Source: Hymenobacter translucens (lineage in GTDB: Bacteria > Bacteroidota > Bacteroidia > Cytophagales > Hymenobacteraceae). Taken from it: a stretch of 64,000 nucleotides of DNA. The stretch is from the NCBI RefSeq assembly GCF_020685205.1, contig NZ_JAJERB010000001.1:124001-188000 (forward strand). Reading direction: 5' to 3'. The position numbers were made by a program, and so were the translations under genes. This document shows positions 7,894-17,700 of this stretch, piece after piece. Position 1 is the stretch's first letter. Every line of letters begins with the position of its first letter. Below the pieces are notes generated by a model. It searched no databases. It was given only the letters and a program-made list of their open reading frames with translations, and had not been told where the DNA came from.

Positions 7894-9030
7894 CTACCTC
7901 ACGGTAGGGGCCGGCTGCGCTGAGGCTGAGGGCTGAATGGGAGCGGCCGGAGCAAAGCGCGGCAGCCGGGCCCGGGTGGTGTCGGGCTGAAGCAGGCGCA
8001 CCCGCTCCCCTACCTTCCAGACCTTGAAGGTGTAGCGGCGGTTTCCCGGATTTTCGACGACCAGCTGGCGGTACTGCGCCAGGGCTGCGGGCAGCTGCCC
8101 CTGGCTTTCGTAGCTCTCGGCGAGCATTTCGCGGGCCTGGGGCAGGCGTGGCGCCCGGCGCACGGCCCGGCGCAGTGGCGAAATGGCCGCCGCGTACCGG
8201 CGCTGCTGAAAGTACCAGAGCCCGATGCGGTAGTCGGCCCGGTACAGGGTGGAATCGAGGGCGGCAGCCCGTACGTAGCTGCGAAAGGCGCTGTCGGGCT
8301 GGCCCTGGAGCTCGAACTGGCGGCCATAGTCGTACCAAAGCGCCCCGCTGCGGGGCGCCAGCTTCAGGCCCCGGGCAGCATACTGGGCAGCGTCGGCGGG
8401 CAGACGGTAGGCATTTGACAGAAACGCGAGCTGGTGCAGAACTTCCGGCTGGTGCGGGTCCCGGGCCAGGCTGGCCCGCAGGTAATCAAGCGCCTGCACC
8501 GTGTCCTGGAGCGAGCTGTAGGCTATTCCCTTGTAAAACAGCGCTGCCGTGTGGTTGGGGTCCTGCTGCAGAGTCCGGTCAAGGTAGTCGAGGGCCGTCT
8601 GGTAATGGCGGGCAGCCAGGTGGGTTTCGCCCAGCAGCAGAGTCAGGTCCGGCGAGGAATAACCACGGCGGGCCGCCTCCGCCGCCGCTTTCAGCGTGGA
8701 CTGCAGGCGGTTCTGGGCGCGCAGGGCCCGGGCCTTGGTGAAGTAGAACTCGCCTTCGGTGTCATCGAGGCTGATGGCCTTGTCGATATCCTGGAGGGCT
8801 TCGTTTACCTGGTCGGCCGCCAGCCGGAAAGCAGCCCGGCGGGCGTAGAGGGCGCCGTTGCCGGGCTGGCGGGTAATGGCCCCATCGAGCTCATCAGCCT
8901 GCACCTGGGGCCCGCTTTTAACCGTGGTCAGGTTTACCATCACATCGGGCTGTTCGGGGGTGCTGCCACCGCAGCCAGCCAGTCCGGGGAAAAGCAGCGC
9001 AGAGGAGAGCAGGAGAGCAGGCAGACGCAC
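7894..9030 (-). CDS. TPR-repeat lipoprotein
   Basis: A 378-residue predicted lipoprotein. The signal MRLPALLLSSALLFPGLAGC ends in a clear lipobox (LAGC, Cys20). The rest is a run of about eight tetratricopeptide repeats (residues 45-335), seen in recurring GNGALYARRAAFRLA-, FYFTKARALRAQ- and AALFYKGIAYSSL-type helices. The C-terminal tail is Pro/Ala-rich. TPR lipoproteins usually act as scaffolds for envelope complexes; the partner is unknown. The next gene downstream on this strand is thrS, 114 bases away. Confidence 0.85.
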   Translation of the reverse strand: MRLPALLLSSALLFPGLAGCGGSTPEQPDVMVNLTTVKSGPQVQADELDGAITRQPGNGALYARRAAFRLAADQVNEALQDIDKAISLDDTEGEFYFTKARALRAQNRLQSTLKAAAEAARRGYSSPDLTLLLGETHLAARHYQTALDYLDRTLQQDPNHTAALFYKGIAYSSLQDTVQALDYLRASLARDPHQPEVLHQLAFLSNAYRLPADAAQYAARGLKLAPRSGALWYDYGRQFELQGQPDSAFRSYVRAAALDSTLYRADYRIGLWYFQQRRYAAAISPLRRAVRRAPRLPQAREMLAESYESQGQLPAALAQYRQLVVENPGNRRYTFKVWKVGERVRLLQPDTTRARLPRFAPAAPIQPSASAQPAPTVR

Positions 9031-9059
9031 GGGCAGGAGTTTGGGAAAAGGTAAGCTCT

Positions 9060-9067
9060 CAAAGATA
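9060..9067 (-). promoter_or_regulatory. -7 box upstream of the TPR lipoprotein gene
   Basis: The minus strand reads TATCTTTG, a perfect TAnnTTTG, about 30 bases before the ATG at 9030. I see no clear -33 TTG. Confidence 0.5.
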
Positions 9068-9101
9068 CGGGGTAATCAGGGCCCGCCCCGCTCCCCGCGC
9101 G

Positions 9102-9977
9102 TTAGTTGAGCCGACTGTGCTTGCGGGACAACACCTCCAGCAGCTTGTGGCAGCGGCGGCTGACTTCCATTTCCTCCGTGGTAGCGGGCATCAGGGTACT
9201 GGCCTTGAGCAGCACGGCAATGGCTTTGTCGAGCTCGTGCTGGGCCTGGTAGACCCGGGCCAGGTCGTAGCAGAAGCCAATGCGGGTGGGTTCGAGCTCC
9301 TGCGCCATGAGCAGCGCTTCCACGGCCTTTTCGGTGCTGGCCCCGCCCGGGCGACCATGCAGGAAGAAGTGGCTGAACACCTTCTCAAATACATTGTAGT
9401 GGTCGACGCGGAAGTGCCAGCGGCCGAGCAGCTGCCAGGCATCGGCCCACGTGGGGCAGCGCTCCACGGCCAGGCTGATGTAGGGCTTCATTTCCTTGTA
9501 AGCCAGCAGCCGGCCCCGGGCCGTGAGCAACGGCGCTTCGCTGATAATGGCCAGGGCGGTAGCGTAGTTGCTTTCGCCCCCGTAGGGGTGCAAACCCAGG
9601 GCGCGGTCGGCGTACGAGCGGGCTGAGGCAAAGTAGGTGCCTTTGCGCGTCTCGTCGGTGTAGCGGCTGCCGATGCGGACGCTGAGCACGGCAGCCTGCC
9701 AGAGGGCTTCGTAGTTTTCCTCCTTGCCCAGCACCTGCTCAAACAGCGCCAGGGCTTCCGAGTCGCGGTAGCGCTTCTGGGCGCTGTGGGCTTCGGCCAG
9801 CAGGCGCACTACTTCCGGGTTCGGCTGAGCGCCGGGAGCCGGTACCGGGGCCTTGCGGGGCTTGGCTTTGGCCGCCGGCTGGGCTTTCGGGCGGGGTCGC
9901 TGCGCAAGGGCCGTCGTGCTGCCCAGGCCGAGCAGCAACAAAAACAGGTAAACCAGATGAAGAAGGCGCAGCGGCAT
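9102..9977 (-). CDS. Secreted TPR-repeat protein
   Basis: A 291-residue protein with a signal peptide (hydrophobic run YLFLLLLGLG, likely cleavage after TALAQ), a short basic Pro/Ala/Lys linker, and helical repeats of TPR type from residue 55 to 280, including EALALFEQVLGKEENYEALWQ. The ATG at 9977 places the signal peptide at the N-terminus; the in-frame GTG six codons earlier is less likely. It precedes the TPR lipoprotein gene on the same strand, so the two may act together, but this is only context. The specific function is unknown. Confidence 0.82.
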   Translation of the reverse strand: MPLRLLHLVYLFLLLLGLGSTTALAQRPRPKAQPAAKAKPRKAPVPAPGAQPNPEVVRLLAEAHSAQKRYRDSEALALFEQVLGKEENYEALWQAAVLSVRIGSRYTDETRKGTYFASARSYADRALGLHPYGGESNYATALAIISEAPLLTARGRLLAYKEMKPYISLAVERCPTWADAWQLLGRWHFRVDHYNVFEKVFSHFFLHGRPGGASTEKAVEALLMAQELEPTRIGFCYDLARVYQAQHELDKAIAVLLKASTLMPATTEEMEVSRRCHKLLEVLSRKHSRLN

Positions 9978-10059
9978 CAAACCCAGGGTAAACACGGCCC
10001 CAAAGCTCCGCCTTTTCTTGCTTACCTGAAACAGGCCGAACCGGGGATGCTAAAGCCGA

Positions 10060-10089
10060 AAAAGCCCCGGCAGAGTTGCCGGGGCTTTT
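10060..10089 (-). terminator. Terminator of parC
   Basis: A 13-bp perfect stem (AAAAGCCCCGGCA/TGCCGGGGCTTTT) with a GAGT loop lies immediately after the parC stop. The T-run is present on the minus strand. Confidence 0.88.
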
Positions 10090-10092
10090 CAC

Positions 10093-13059
10093 TTAAAACA
10101 GCTTGAGCTGGGATTTGGGCCGGCGCAGCACCGCCTGGGCCCGCTCCACATCCTCATCCGTCACGTCCACATCACCAGCCAGCTCGGGCAGCGGTCCAGC
10201 TTCAGCGACGGCGGCCGGGGTCGGACGAGGAATCGTGGCGGGGCCTTTCTTGCGGGCCACTTCCCGGCGCTGAGGCTCGGGGCCTTCGTCGGTCAGCAAA
10301 GTCACGGCGTGAATCCGGAAGTGGTTGAGCTTGTTGCCCATGGCCTTCCAGCCTTTCACGTCGATGAACTCGTGCAGGTGGAGCTTCTCGGTTTCCTTGT
10401 CGGCTTTCTTGTCGCGCTGCAGCTTCACTTCCACCTGGGGTTCGGGGTGGCAGGTGGCGCAGAGCAGCTTTGAGCCCTTGGTTTCGGCAATAAAGGTAAA
10501 CCGCTTGCTGATGGTGCTCGTCTCGATGCGGAACCGCTTGATGTAGTGCAGCTTGGTTTCGCCTTCCACGTACACCGTCGAGATAACAGCGTCGGGGTCG
10601 CTCTTGCGCAGCAGCACGATGTTGGGCACGTCGAAGTGAATGGCCGGATCCGGGGGCGTAAGCTCGTAGGAGCCGTCCTTGTACACCACCAGCACCGTGT
10701 TGTCGGTATCGAAGGTACCGAGGTAGCGGCCGTGGCCGGCCGTGTTGAGGCGGCCCACCACCGAGTCGAAGAACACCTCCCGGCCGCCGAGCGTGGAGTC
10801 GCCGAGGCTTTTCTGGGTGATTTTCTTGATCGGCTGCTTGGTCACGATGTTGCCCATCGAGCCCTTGCCCTTAATGGCCAGCTCGGCAAAGTCGAAGTCG
10901 AACTGCTTGACGCGGGCCGGGGCCTTGTCAGACAGCTGCACGCTCACGATTTCCGACTCCGAGTTGGGGTTGGCCGTCAGGTACAGCACCTTGGAGTTTT
11001 TGCCGCCCTTGGTCAGGTCGTACACCTTGTCGCGGGTGATGCCCGTGACGAGGAAGCGCTTGGCGTAGGCAATGCCCGAGGGGCCGTCCTGGTACACCAT
11101 GTTGTACACCAGCCGGTCGTCGTTCTTGTTGTAGACGCCCACATGCAGGATGTCCTTGCCCACGAAGGTCTTCTCGGCAATCTTGAACACCGTGAACGTG
11201 CCGTCGCGGCGGATGGCGATGATGTCGTCGAGGTCGGAACAGTCGCAGACCGTGACGGCGCTTTCGTCTTTTTTCAGGCCGTAGCCCACGAAGCCGTCGG
11301 TGTAGTTGACGTAGAGCTTCTGGTTGGCCACAGCCACTTTCTGGGCCGTTACCACGTCGAAGGTGCGGAGCTGGGTTTTGCGCTCCCGGCTGGCGCCATA
11401 CTTCTTGAGCAGGCCCTCGAAGTAGTGAATGGCGTAGCGGGTGAGGTGGGCCAGGTGGTCGGCTACTTCGGCCAGCTCAGCTTCCAGGCGCTGAATGTAC
11501 TCGTCGGCCTTAAAGGAGTCGAACTTAGAAATGCGCTTGATGCGGATTTCGGTCAGGCGGGTCAGGTCGTCCTCGGTAATCGGGCGGCGCAGCACGATGC
11601 GCTGGTCGTCGGCTTTAACTTTCTGACCCTCGACGCGCACGAACTTGCTCAGGCCCTTCTCGATGGTTTCGAGAATGTCGGCCCAGGTTTCGCACTCCTC
11701 GATCTTGCGGTAGATACGGTTTTCGATGAAGATCTTCTCCAGTGAGGCCGAATGCCACTTCTCGTGCAGCTCGTCCTGGCGGATTTCCAGCTCCCGCTCC
11801 AACAGGCGCACGGTTTTCTGGGTGCTCAGGCGCAGCATGTCCTCCACGCCCACAAACCGCGGCTTGTCCTCGATGATAACGCAGGTGTTGGGCGAAATCG
11901 AGACCTCGCAGTCGGTGAAGGCGTACAGCGCGTCCATCGTCAGGTCGGGGCTGACGCCGGCGGGCAGATGCACCTGGATTTCCACGTCGGCGGCCGTGTT
12001 GTCGACCACCTTGCGGATCTTGATCTTGTTTGCTTCCGAGGCCTTCACGATGCTCTCCATCAGCGCCGTAGTGGTGGTGCCGTAGGGAATATCGCGAATG
12101 ATGAGCATGGTCTTGTCGGCCTTCTCAATGGTGGCGCGCAGGCGAATCTTGGAGCCGCGCAGGCCGCCGTTGTAGTTGCTCACGTCGCAGAGGCCGCCGG
12201 TCGGGAAGTCCGGGAACAGCTGAATGTCGCGGCCCCGGAGCACGTCGATGCTGGCCTTGCACAGTTCGCGGAAGTTGTGGGGCATGATCTTCGTGCTCAA
12301 CCCCACGGCAATGCCTTCCACGCCCTGGGCCAGCAGCAGCGGAAACTTCACCGGCAGGTTTACCGGCTCGCGCTTGCGGCCGTCGTAGCTCATCTGCCAC
12401 TCGGTGATGTCGGGGTTGAAGACCACGTCGAGGGCGAACTTGCTCAGGCGGGCTTCGATGTAGCGCGGGGCAGCGGCGCCGTCGCCGGTGCGGATGTCGC
12501 CCCAGTTGCCCTGGGTTTCAATGAGCAGATCCTTCTGCCCCAGGTTCACCATCGCGTCGCCGATGGAAGCGTCGCCGTGGGGGTGGTACTGCATGGTCTG
12601 GCCGATGACGTTGGCCACCTTGTTGAAGCGGCCGTCGTCCATTTCCTTCATGGCGTGCAGGATGCGGCGCTGCACGGGCTTGAGTCCGTCCTCAATGGCG
12701 GGCACGGCGCGCTCCAGAATCACGTAGGAGGCGTAGTCCAGAAACCAGTTCTGGTACATGCCGGCCACGGTGGCCACGTCATGAATGGTTTCGCCGGGGG
12801 CAAACTTGGGCTCCTCCTCGGCTTCGTCCGTGACGGGCACCGACTCCGTAATGGCCTGCACGTCGGCGGACGACTCAGCCAGCAGCAGCTCGCCGGTTTC
12901 GCTCACCACGAACTCCGGCGCGTCGTCGCCTTCCTGGGCATCAGCATCACCGGCCGCGGCCGGCTCGGACCCAAACTCAAAGGAGTCGCCGGCGCCGAAC
13001 AGGTTGGGCTGCTCGTCGGGGTTCTGGGTCGGGTCCTGGGGGTTGTTCTCTTCTGACAC
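10093..13059 (-). CDS. parC: DNA topoisomerase IV subunit A
   Basis: The DNA-breaking subunit of a type IIA topoisomerase, which separates daughter chromosomes together with ParE (22896-24815 here). An acidic N-terminal extension of about 100 residues precedes the breakage-reunion domain. The catalytic tyrosine lies in APRYIEARL. The quinolone-pocket helix reads HPHGDASIGDAMV, with Ala where E. coli GyrA Ser83 lies, which I recall as typical of Bacteroidota ParC. The C-terminal half is a degenerate beta-propeller DNA-wrapping domain without a clear GyrA box, favouring ParC over GyrA. The start codon is GTG. The 988-residue length is somewhat large for the family. Confidence 0.93.
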   Translation of the reverse strand: MSEENNPQDPTQNPDEQPNLFGAGDSFEFGSEPAAAGDADAQEGDDAPEFVVSETGELLLAESSADVQAITESVPVTDEAEEEPKFAPGETIHDVATVAGMYQNWFLDYASYVILERAVPAIEDGLKPVQRRILHAMKEMDDGRFNKVANVIGQTMQYHPHGDASIGDAMVNLGQKDLLIETQGNWGDIRTGDGAAAPRYIEARLSKFALDVVFNPDITEWQMSYDGRKREPVNLPVKFPLLLAQGVEGIAVGLSTKIMPHNFRELCKASIDVLRGRDIQLFPDFPTGGLCDVSNYNGGLRGSKIRLRATIEKADKTMLIIRDIPYGTTTTALMESIVKASEANKIKIRKVVDNTAADVEIQVHLPAGVSPDLTMDALYAFTDCEVSISPNTCVIIEDKPRFVGVEDMLRLSTQKTVRLLERELEIRQDELHEKWHSASLEKIFIENRIYRKIEECETWADILETIEKGLSKFVRVEGQKVKADDQRIVLRRPITEDDLTRLTEIRIKRISKFDSFKADEYIQRLEAELAEVADHLAHLTRYAIHYFEGLLKKYGASRERKTQLRTFDVVTAQKVAVANQKLYVNYTDGFVGYGLKKDESAVTVCDCSDLDDIIAIRRDGTFTVFKIAEKTFVGKDILHVGVYNKNDDRLVYNMVYQDGPSGIAYAKRFLVTGITRDKVYDLTKGGKNSKVLYLTANPNSESEIVSVQLSDKAPARVKQFDFDFAELAIKGKGSMGNIVTKQPIKKITQKSLGDSTLGGREVFFDSVVGRLNTAGHGRYLGTFDTDNTVLVVYKDGSYELTPPDPAIHFDVPNIVLLRKSDPDAVISTVYVEGETKLHYIKRFRIETSTISKRFTFIAETKGSKLLCATCHPEPQVEVKLQRDKKADKETEKLHLHEFIDVKGWKAMGNKLNHFRIHAVTLLTDEGPEPQRREVARKKGPATIPRPTPAAVAEAGPLPELAGDVDVTDEDVERAQAVLRRPKSQLKLF

Positions 13060-13253
13060 GATGGGGTGTGGCCTCTGCCACGGTTAATGTTCTTGTACCT
13101 CTCTCCCGGCCGGAACCGGAAGGCTTCTTCATCAAACCACCGGGCCCCGAAAGGCACCGGTCAAAATAATAGGGCTGGCTACACGAGCCTGGGAAAAGCT
13201 ACAAAGAATTCCCCGAAGCGCCCGGGGCGGCAAAGCCGGAACCCCGGGATTAC

Positions 13254-13283
13254 CAAAAGTACCGCTAGCCGCGCAGAACGCAA
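13254..13283 (-). promoter_or_regulatory. Promoter of parC
   Basis: On the minus strand, TTG (13281-13283) and TACTTTTG (13254-13261) are separated by 19 bases, matching the Bacteroidota consensus. It implies a leader of roughly 190 nt before the parC GTG. Confidence 0.7.
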
Positions 13284-13312
13284 TATTTCTAATGCGGAGC
13301 TGAGGCATAAAG

Positions 13313-13429
13313 TTCCTAATTTTATTAGCCATTCGCAAGCTAACCTCACTGCCGTCTTGGTGGAAATGCCAACCTAATTTCCTTCTACATCGCAGGGACT
13401 GGCTTTGTATTCCTAATTCAGTTAGCAAT
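13313..13429. repeat. Two copies of a short motif upstream of parC, also found upstream of parE
   Basis: The spacer of about 650 bases between parC and pirin is richer in A/T than the flanking genes and has no gene. It holds two related motifs, at 13313-13333 and 13410-13429, of the form TTCCTAATTnnnTTAGCCAA (the second lacks one C). A third copy lies at 25024-25044 upstream of parE. I see nothing else definite in the rest of the spacer (13430-13713). Confidence 0.4.
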
Positions 13430-13713
13430 ATTCCCCGGCTCAGATGCCTACAGGATCTTAGTACGCATACTATATAGGAGCGCAACCAGGGTTTCAGGAA
13501 TACAAAATGGAGCTGCCAGACAGATGGATTTAAAAACTCATACTGAGCGCAGCCCAGGAATCCCGGGTGCTGACATCGGAGGGCAACACTTCCTAACCAG
13601 CCGGTATGATTCGGCATTTCTACCGCCTTCTCAGGCCCACGGATGTAGGTAAACTTGGCCGAACGCGTCGCCCCTGCTTACCTTACCCGCGGCTTCACCC
13701 AACGTTTTCTGCC

Positions 13714-14628
13714 ATGCTTGACCTCGTTATCAGTGCCCGCCCCGCCGCCCTCAGTCCGGGCTTCGACGTAAAGCGCATCCTGCCATTCCGGGAGCGGCGC
13801 ATGGTGGGGCCGTTTATCTTCATGGACCACGCCGGACCGGTGGGCGTGCCGGCCGCGCAGCTGCCCAACCTCGACGTGCTGCCCCACCCCCACATCGGCC
13901 TGAGCACGGTGAGCTACCTGTTCGGCGGGCAGGTCACGCACCGCGACAGCCTGGGCGTGGAACAGATTATCCGGCCGGGGGAAGTAAACTGGATGACGGC
14001 TGGCAGCGGCATTGCCCACTCCGAGCGGTTCGAGGACCCGGCCACCCTGGCCGGCGGGCAGCTGGAAATGATTCAGACCTGGGTAGCCCTGCCCGAGGCC
14101 GACGAGGAAACCGCCCCGGCCTTCGACAACTACCAGCCCGAGCAGCTGCCCATTTTTACCGAGCCGGGCGTGTGGATGCGCCTGATTGCGGGCGAGGCCT
14201 ACGGTCTGCGCAACGCGGTGAAGACGCATTCCCCGCTGTTTTACCTGCACGTGGTGCTAGAGTCCGGCACCCGGTTCGGGCTGCCGCAGGGGCACCAGGA
14301 GCGCGGCGCCTACGTAGCCAAAGGCTCGGTGGAAGTCGCTGGCCGCTTCTACTCCGCCGGGCAGCTGCTGGTCTTTACCCCGGGCCAGGACCCGGTCATC
14401 GTGGCCCGCGAAGCCACCACGCTGATGCTGCTGGGCGGCGAGCAGCTGGGCCCGCGCTTTATCTGGTGGAACTTCGTGTCGTCGCGGCGGGAGCGGATTG
14501 AGCAAGCCAAGGCCGACTGGCAGGCGGGCCGGATTTTGCTGCCTCCCAACGACAATGCTGAGTTCGTGCCCCTGCCTCAGGACAAGTCGCGTCCCGCCGC
14601 TTCTGCCGCACCAGAGCCGCTGTCGTAG
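13714..14628 (+). CDS. Pirin family protein
   Basis: A 304-residue bicupin. The N-terminal cupin carries the metal-binding set HPHIGLSTVSYLF, then a conserved His/Glu pair around THRDSLGVEQIIRPGEVNWM and the GSGIAHSER motif. The C-terminal cupin spans residues 185-270. Pirins bind iron or other metals; some members have quercetin 2,3-dioxygenase activity and others act as redox sensors. The ATG at 13714 is chosen because family members start close to the segment DLVISARPAALSPGFDVKR; the frame is open 36 codons upstream without matching sequence. The physiological substrate is unknown. Confidence 0.9.
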   Translation: MLDLVISARPAALSPGFDVKRILPFRERRMVGPFIFMDHAGPVGVPAAQLPNLDVLPHPHIGLSTVSYLFGGQVTHRDSLGVEQIIRPGEVNWMTAGSGIAHSERFEDPATLAGGQLEMIQTWVALPEADEETAPAFDNYQPEQLPIFTEPGVWMRLIAGEAYGLRNAVKTHSPLFYLHVVLESGTRFGLPQGHQERGAYVAKGSVEVAGRFYSAGQLLVFTPGQDPVIVAREATTLMLLGGEQLGPRFIWWNFVSSRRERIEQAKADWQAGRILLPPNDNAEFVPLPQDKSRPAASAAPEPLS

Positions 14629-14631
14629 AAC

Positions 14632-14658
14632 GCTGCCTGCGCGCTAAGCGCAGGCAGC
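14632..14658. terminator. Hairpin between the convergent pirin and histidine kinase genes
   Basis: A perfect 11-bp stem (GCTGCCTGCGC/GCGCAGGCAGC) with a 5-base loop just after the pirin stop. There is no T-run, so it may act as a transcript-end stabiliser rather than a true intrinsic terminator. Confidence 0.45.
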
Positions 14659-14707
14659 TACCCCTGCCGGGGCATAGTTACCGGCGGGCAGCTTTAGATA
14701 CTACCGT

Positions 14708-17700
14708 TCAGCGCCGGAAAAACACCTGAAACGTTGTGCCCTCGCCCAGCTGGCTTTTCACTTCTACCCGGCCGCCGGCATTTTCGACGATGCGCTTGAC
14801 CATGTAAAGCCCGATACCGCTGCCTTCGACGTGGGTATGCAGGCGGCGGAACATCGTGAACAGCTCGGTCAGCTGATCGAGCTCCAGCCCCAGGCCGTTG
14901 TCTTGAACCGTCAGCACCAGGTACTCATCCTGCAGGTTGCAGTGGATGCGCACCACCGGGGGGCGGTCGGGATGCCGGTACTTGAGGGCATTGCTCAGCA
15001 GATTGTACACGACGCTGCGCAGGTTTTTGGCGGAAAAGGAAATCGTTCCGCACTCGTCCACGGCCACCTCCAGCCGGGCTCCGGTCTGCCCGATCAGGGG
15101 CTGCAGGTCGAGGCATACATCGTCGACCACGGCCGCCAGCGCCACCTCGGTTACCGCCTGGGCGTGCTCTTTCTGCAGCTTGGTCACGTCGCTCAGGTGG
15201 TCGAGGGTGCGCGTAAAGCGCACTACGGATTCGTGCATCATGCCCAGCACGGTCCCTACCATTTCGTTCGGCACGCCGGCCAGCTGTTCCTGCAGCACCA
15301 GCAGCAGCCCTTCAATGTTGGTGATTGGGGCCTTCAGGTCGTGGGAAGCGGTATAGATAAAGTTGTCGAGGTCGACGTTGGTGCGCACCAGCTGCTCGTT
15401 GGTGTGTAGCAGCTCCGCGTTCAGGGCCTCGGCCTTATCGCGCGCCCGGCCGAGCTTTTCCGTCAGGCGCTGCAGGCCATGCTCGGCCAGCTTCTGCTCG
15501 TGTACGTCCACCACCGTCCCCACCATGCCCATGTACTCGCCCGCCGCGTTAAAGCGGGGCACGCCGGTGTCGATGGCCCAGCGGTAGGCCCCGTCGAAGC
15601 GCCGAACCCGGCAGGGCAGATGAAACGGCTTCCGAAGGGCATTGGCTTCCAGAAATGCCTGCCGGGCCAGCTCGGCCTCTTCGGCGTGCAGGGAGTTTAC
15701 CCAGCCGGTGCCCAGGGAATCGGCTTCCTGCATCCCGGTAAAGTTGTACCACTGCTGGTTGAGGTAGGTGCAGTTGCCGGCCGGGTCCGTAACCCAGAGC
15801 ATCACGGGCACGTTGTCGGCCATCTGCCGGAAGTACAGCTCGCTCTGCTCCACCACCTGCCGGGCCTTGACCAGCTCGGTTACTTCGTAGGCGAACACCA
15901 TGACGCCGTCCACGGCGCCCTGCCCATTTCGTCGCACCTGCAGGGTAAAGGTCCAGTAAATCTCTTCGCGCTCGGCGCCCTCGTGTCGGGACTGCCACAG
16001 CGGCATCTCCCGCATCACCGTGGTTTCACCGGTCTGATACACCCGCCGGATCATGGCTGGCAGCTCCGATTCCGCCAGTTCGGGCATGGCGCTTAGCAGG
16101 GGCTTGCCCAGCAGCTCGCGGTCCGGGAAGATATTCTGATAGGCCGGGTTTACCAGCTGATACACCAGCTCGGACCCGTCCAGAATGATGATCGGGGCCG
16201 GGGCTTCCATGAACAAGGTGTGCAGCACCTGCTGCTGCCGCTCCACTTCCTGCCGGGCCTCCACCTGCTCCGTCACGTCGGTAACGAGGGTGTAGAAGCC
16301 CACTACTTCGCCCTGCTGCCAGTCTGGCACGTAGCTGGTGCGGATGTAGCGGGTAAAGTTTTCCCGGTACGGCATGCGGGCATCGAACGTGAGCTGCTCG
16401 CCGCCGAGGGCCCGCTCGATGTACTGCACCACGCCGGCGTACGCCCTCTCCCCCACTACGTCGCGCACGTACCGGCCCAGCAGCTGCTCGGGCTCTTGGT
16501 TAAACCAGGCTTTATAGGCCAGGTTGGCGAAGCGGTACCGCTGCTCGCGGTCGAGGTAGCCGATGAGCACGGGCAGGGAGTCCGTCAGCAAACGCAGGTG
16601 CTGGGCGCTGGCTTCGCTGGCCTTGCGCGCCTGCACCTGCTCAGTTACTTCGAAGGCAAACACGAGGATGCCGTCGATGCGGCCCTGCTCGTCAAAGCGG
16701 GCCTGCTGGATGTAGTTGAAGTATCGGTCTTCCAGCACCCCGTCGCCGGGGCGGGCAATCGGAATCAGCATGCCCCGCTCCTCGTGGGTGACGCCGGTTT
16801 CGAAAACCTGGCGGAAGGTACCGGCCACCTCATGCCCGGCAATTTCGGGCAGGGCGGCCAGCAAGGGCAGCCCGAGCAGTTTCCGGCCCGGAAAAAGCTG
16901 CTGGTACTGGGGGTTCACCAGCTCATAAACCAGCTCCGGGCCAGCCAGAACGCAGATGGCGGCGGGAGCCTGCATAAACAGCCGCTCGAGCGTGGCCCGC
17001 TGCCGCTCGGCTTCACCCTGTGCATCCTTGGCCATGCGGGTGCGCTCGATGACCCGGGTTTCGAGGTGGTGGTTGAGCTGCCGCAGCTGCTGCTCGGTTT
17101 GCATCAGCTCGTCGTTGTTGGCCCGGATTTCCTCATTGGCGGCCTGCAGCTCCTCGTTCGCGGCGGCCAGCTCCTCGTTCAGCACCTGCACCTGCTGGCG
17201 GTTCAGTACCTGGTCCGTGACGTCGTAGGCAAAAATGATGACGCCGATAATTTCGTCGCCCGCGTGCAGGGCCTGGTAGATAAAGTCGAAGTAGACGGAC
17301 TCGAGGCGCCCGGTATTGGTGCGGTCGAGGTACGCGACCTGCTCCTTGCCGTAGTAGGTTTGCCCGGTGCGGTACACCCGTTCCAGCAGGCCGAAGAAAG
17401 GCTGCCCTTCCAGCTCGGGCCAGGCCTGGCGCAGGGGCTTGCCCACGAGCTGCCGCTCTCCGGCCAGCTGCTGGTACATCGGGTTCACCAGCGTGAAGGT
17501 GAGCTCAGGGCCTTCCATCGTGGCAATGCAGGCCGGGGCCTGCATCAGCACGGAATGCAGCTCCCGGCGCTGTACCTCCGCCTCCCGACGGGCGGTCTGC
17601 TCCCGTGCCTGACTTTCGCGCAGCGCCAGTTCCACTGCCGAGCGGTCCTGCTCCGCAGTATCGTTAAAGCTGACAACCAGCCAGGGGCCGCATCGGCGGG

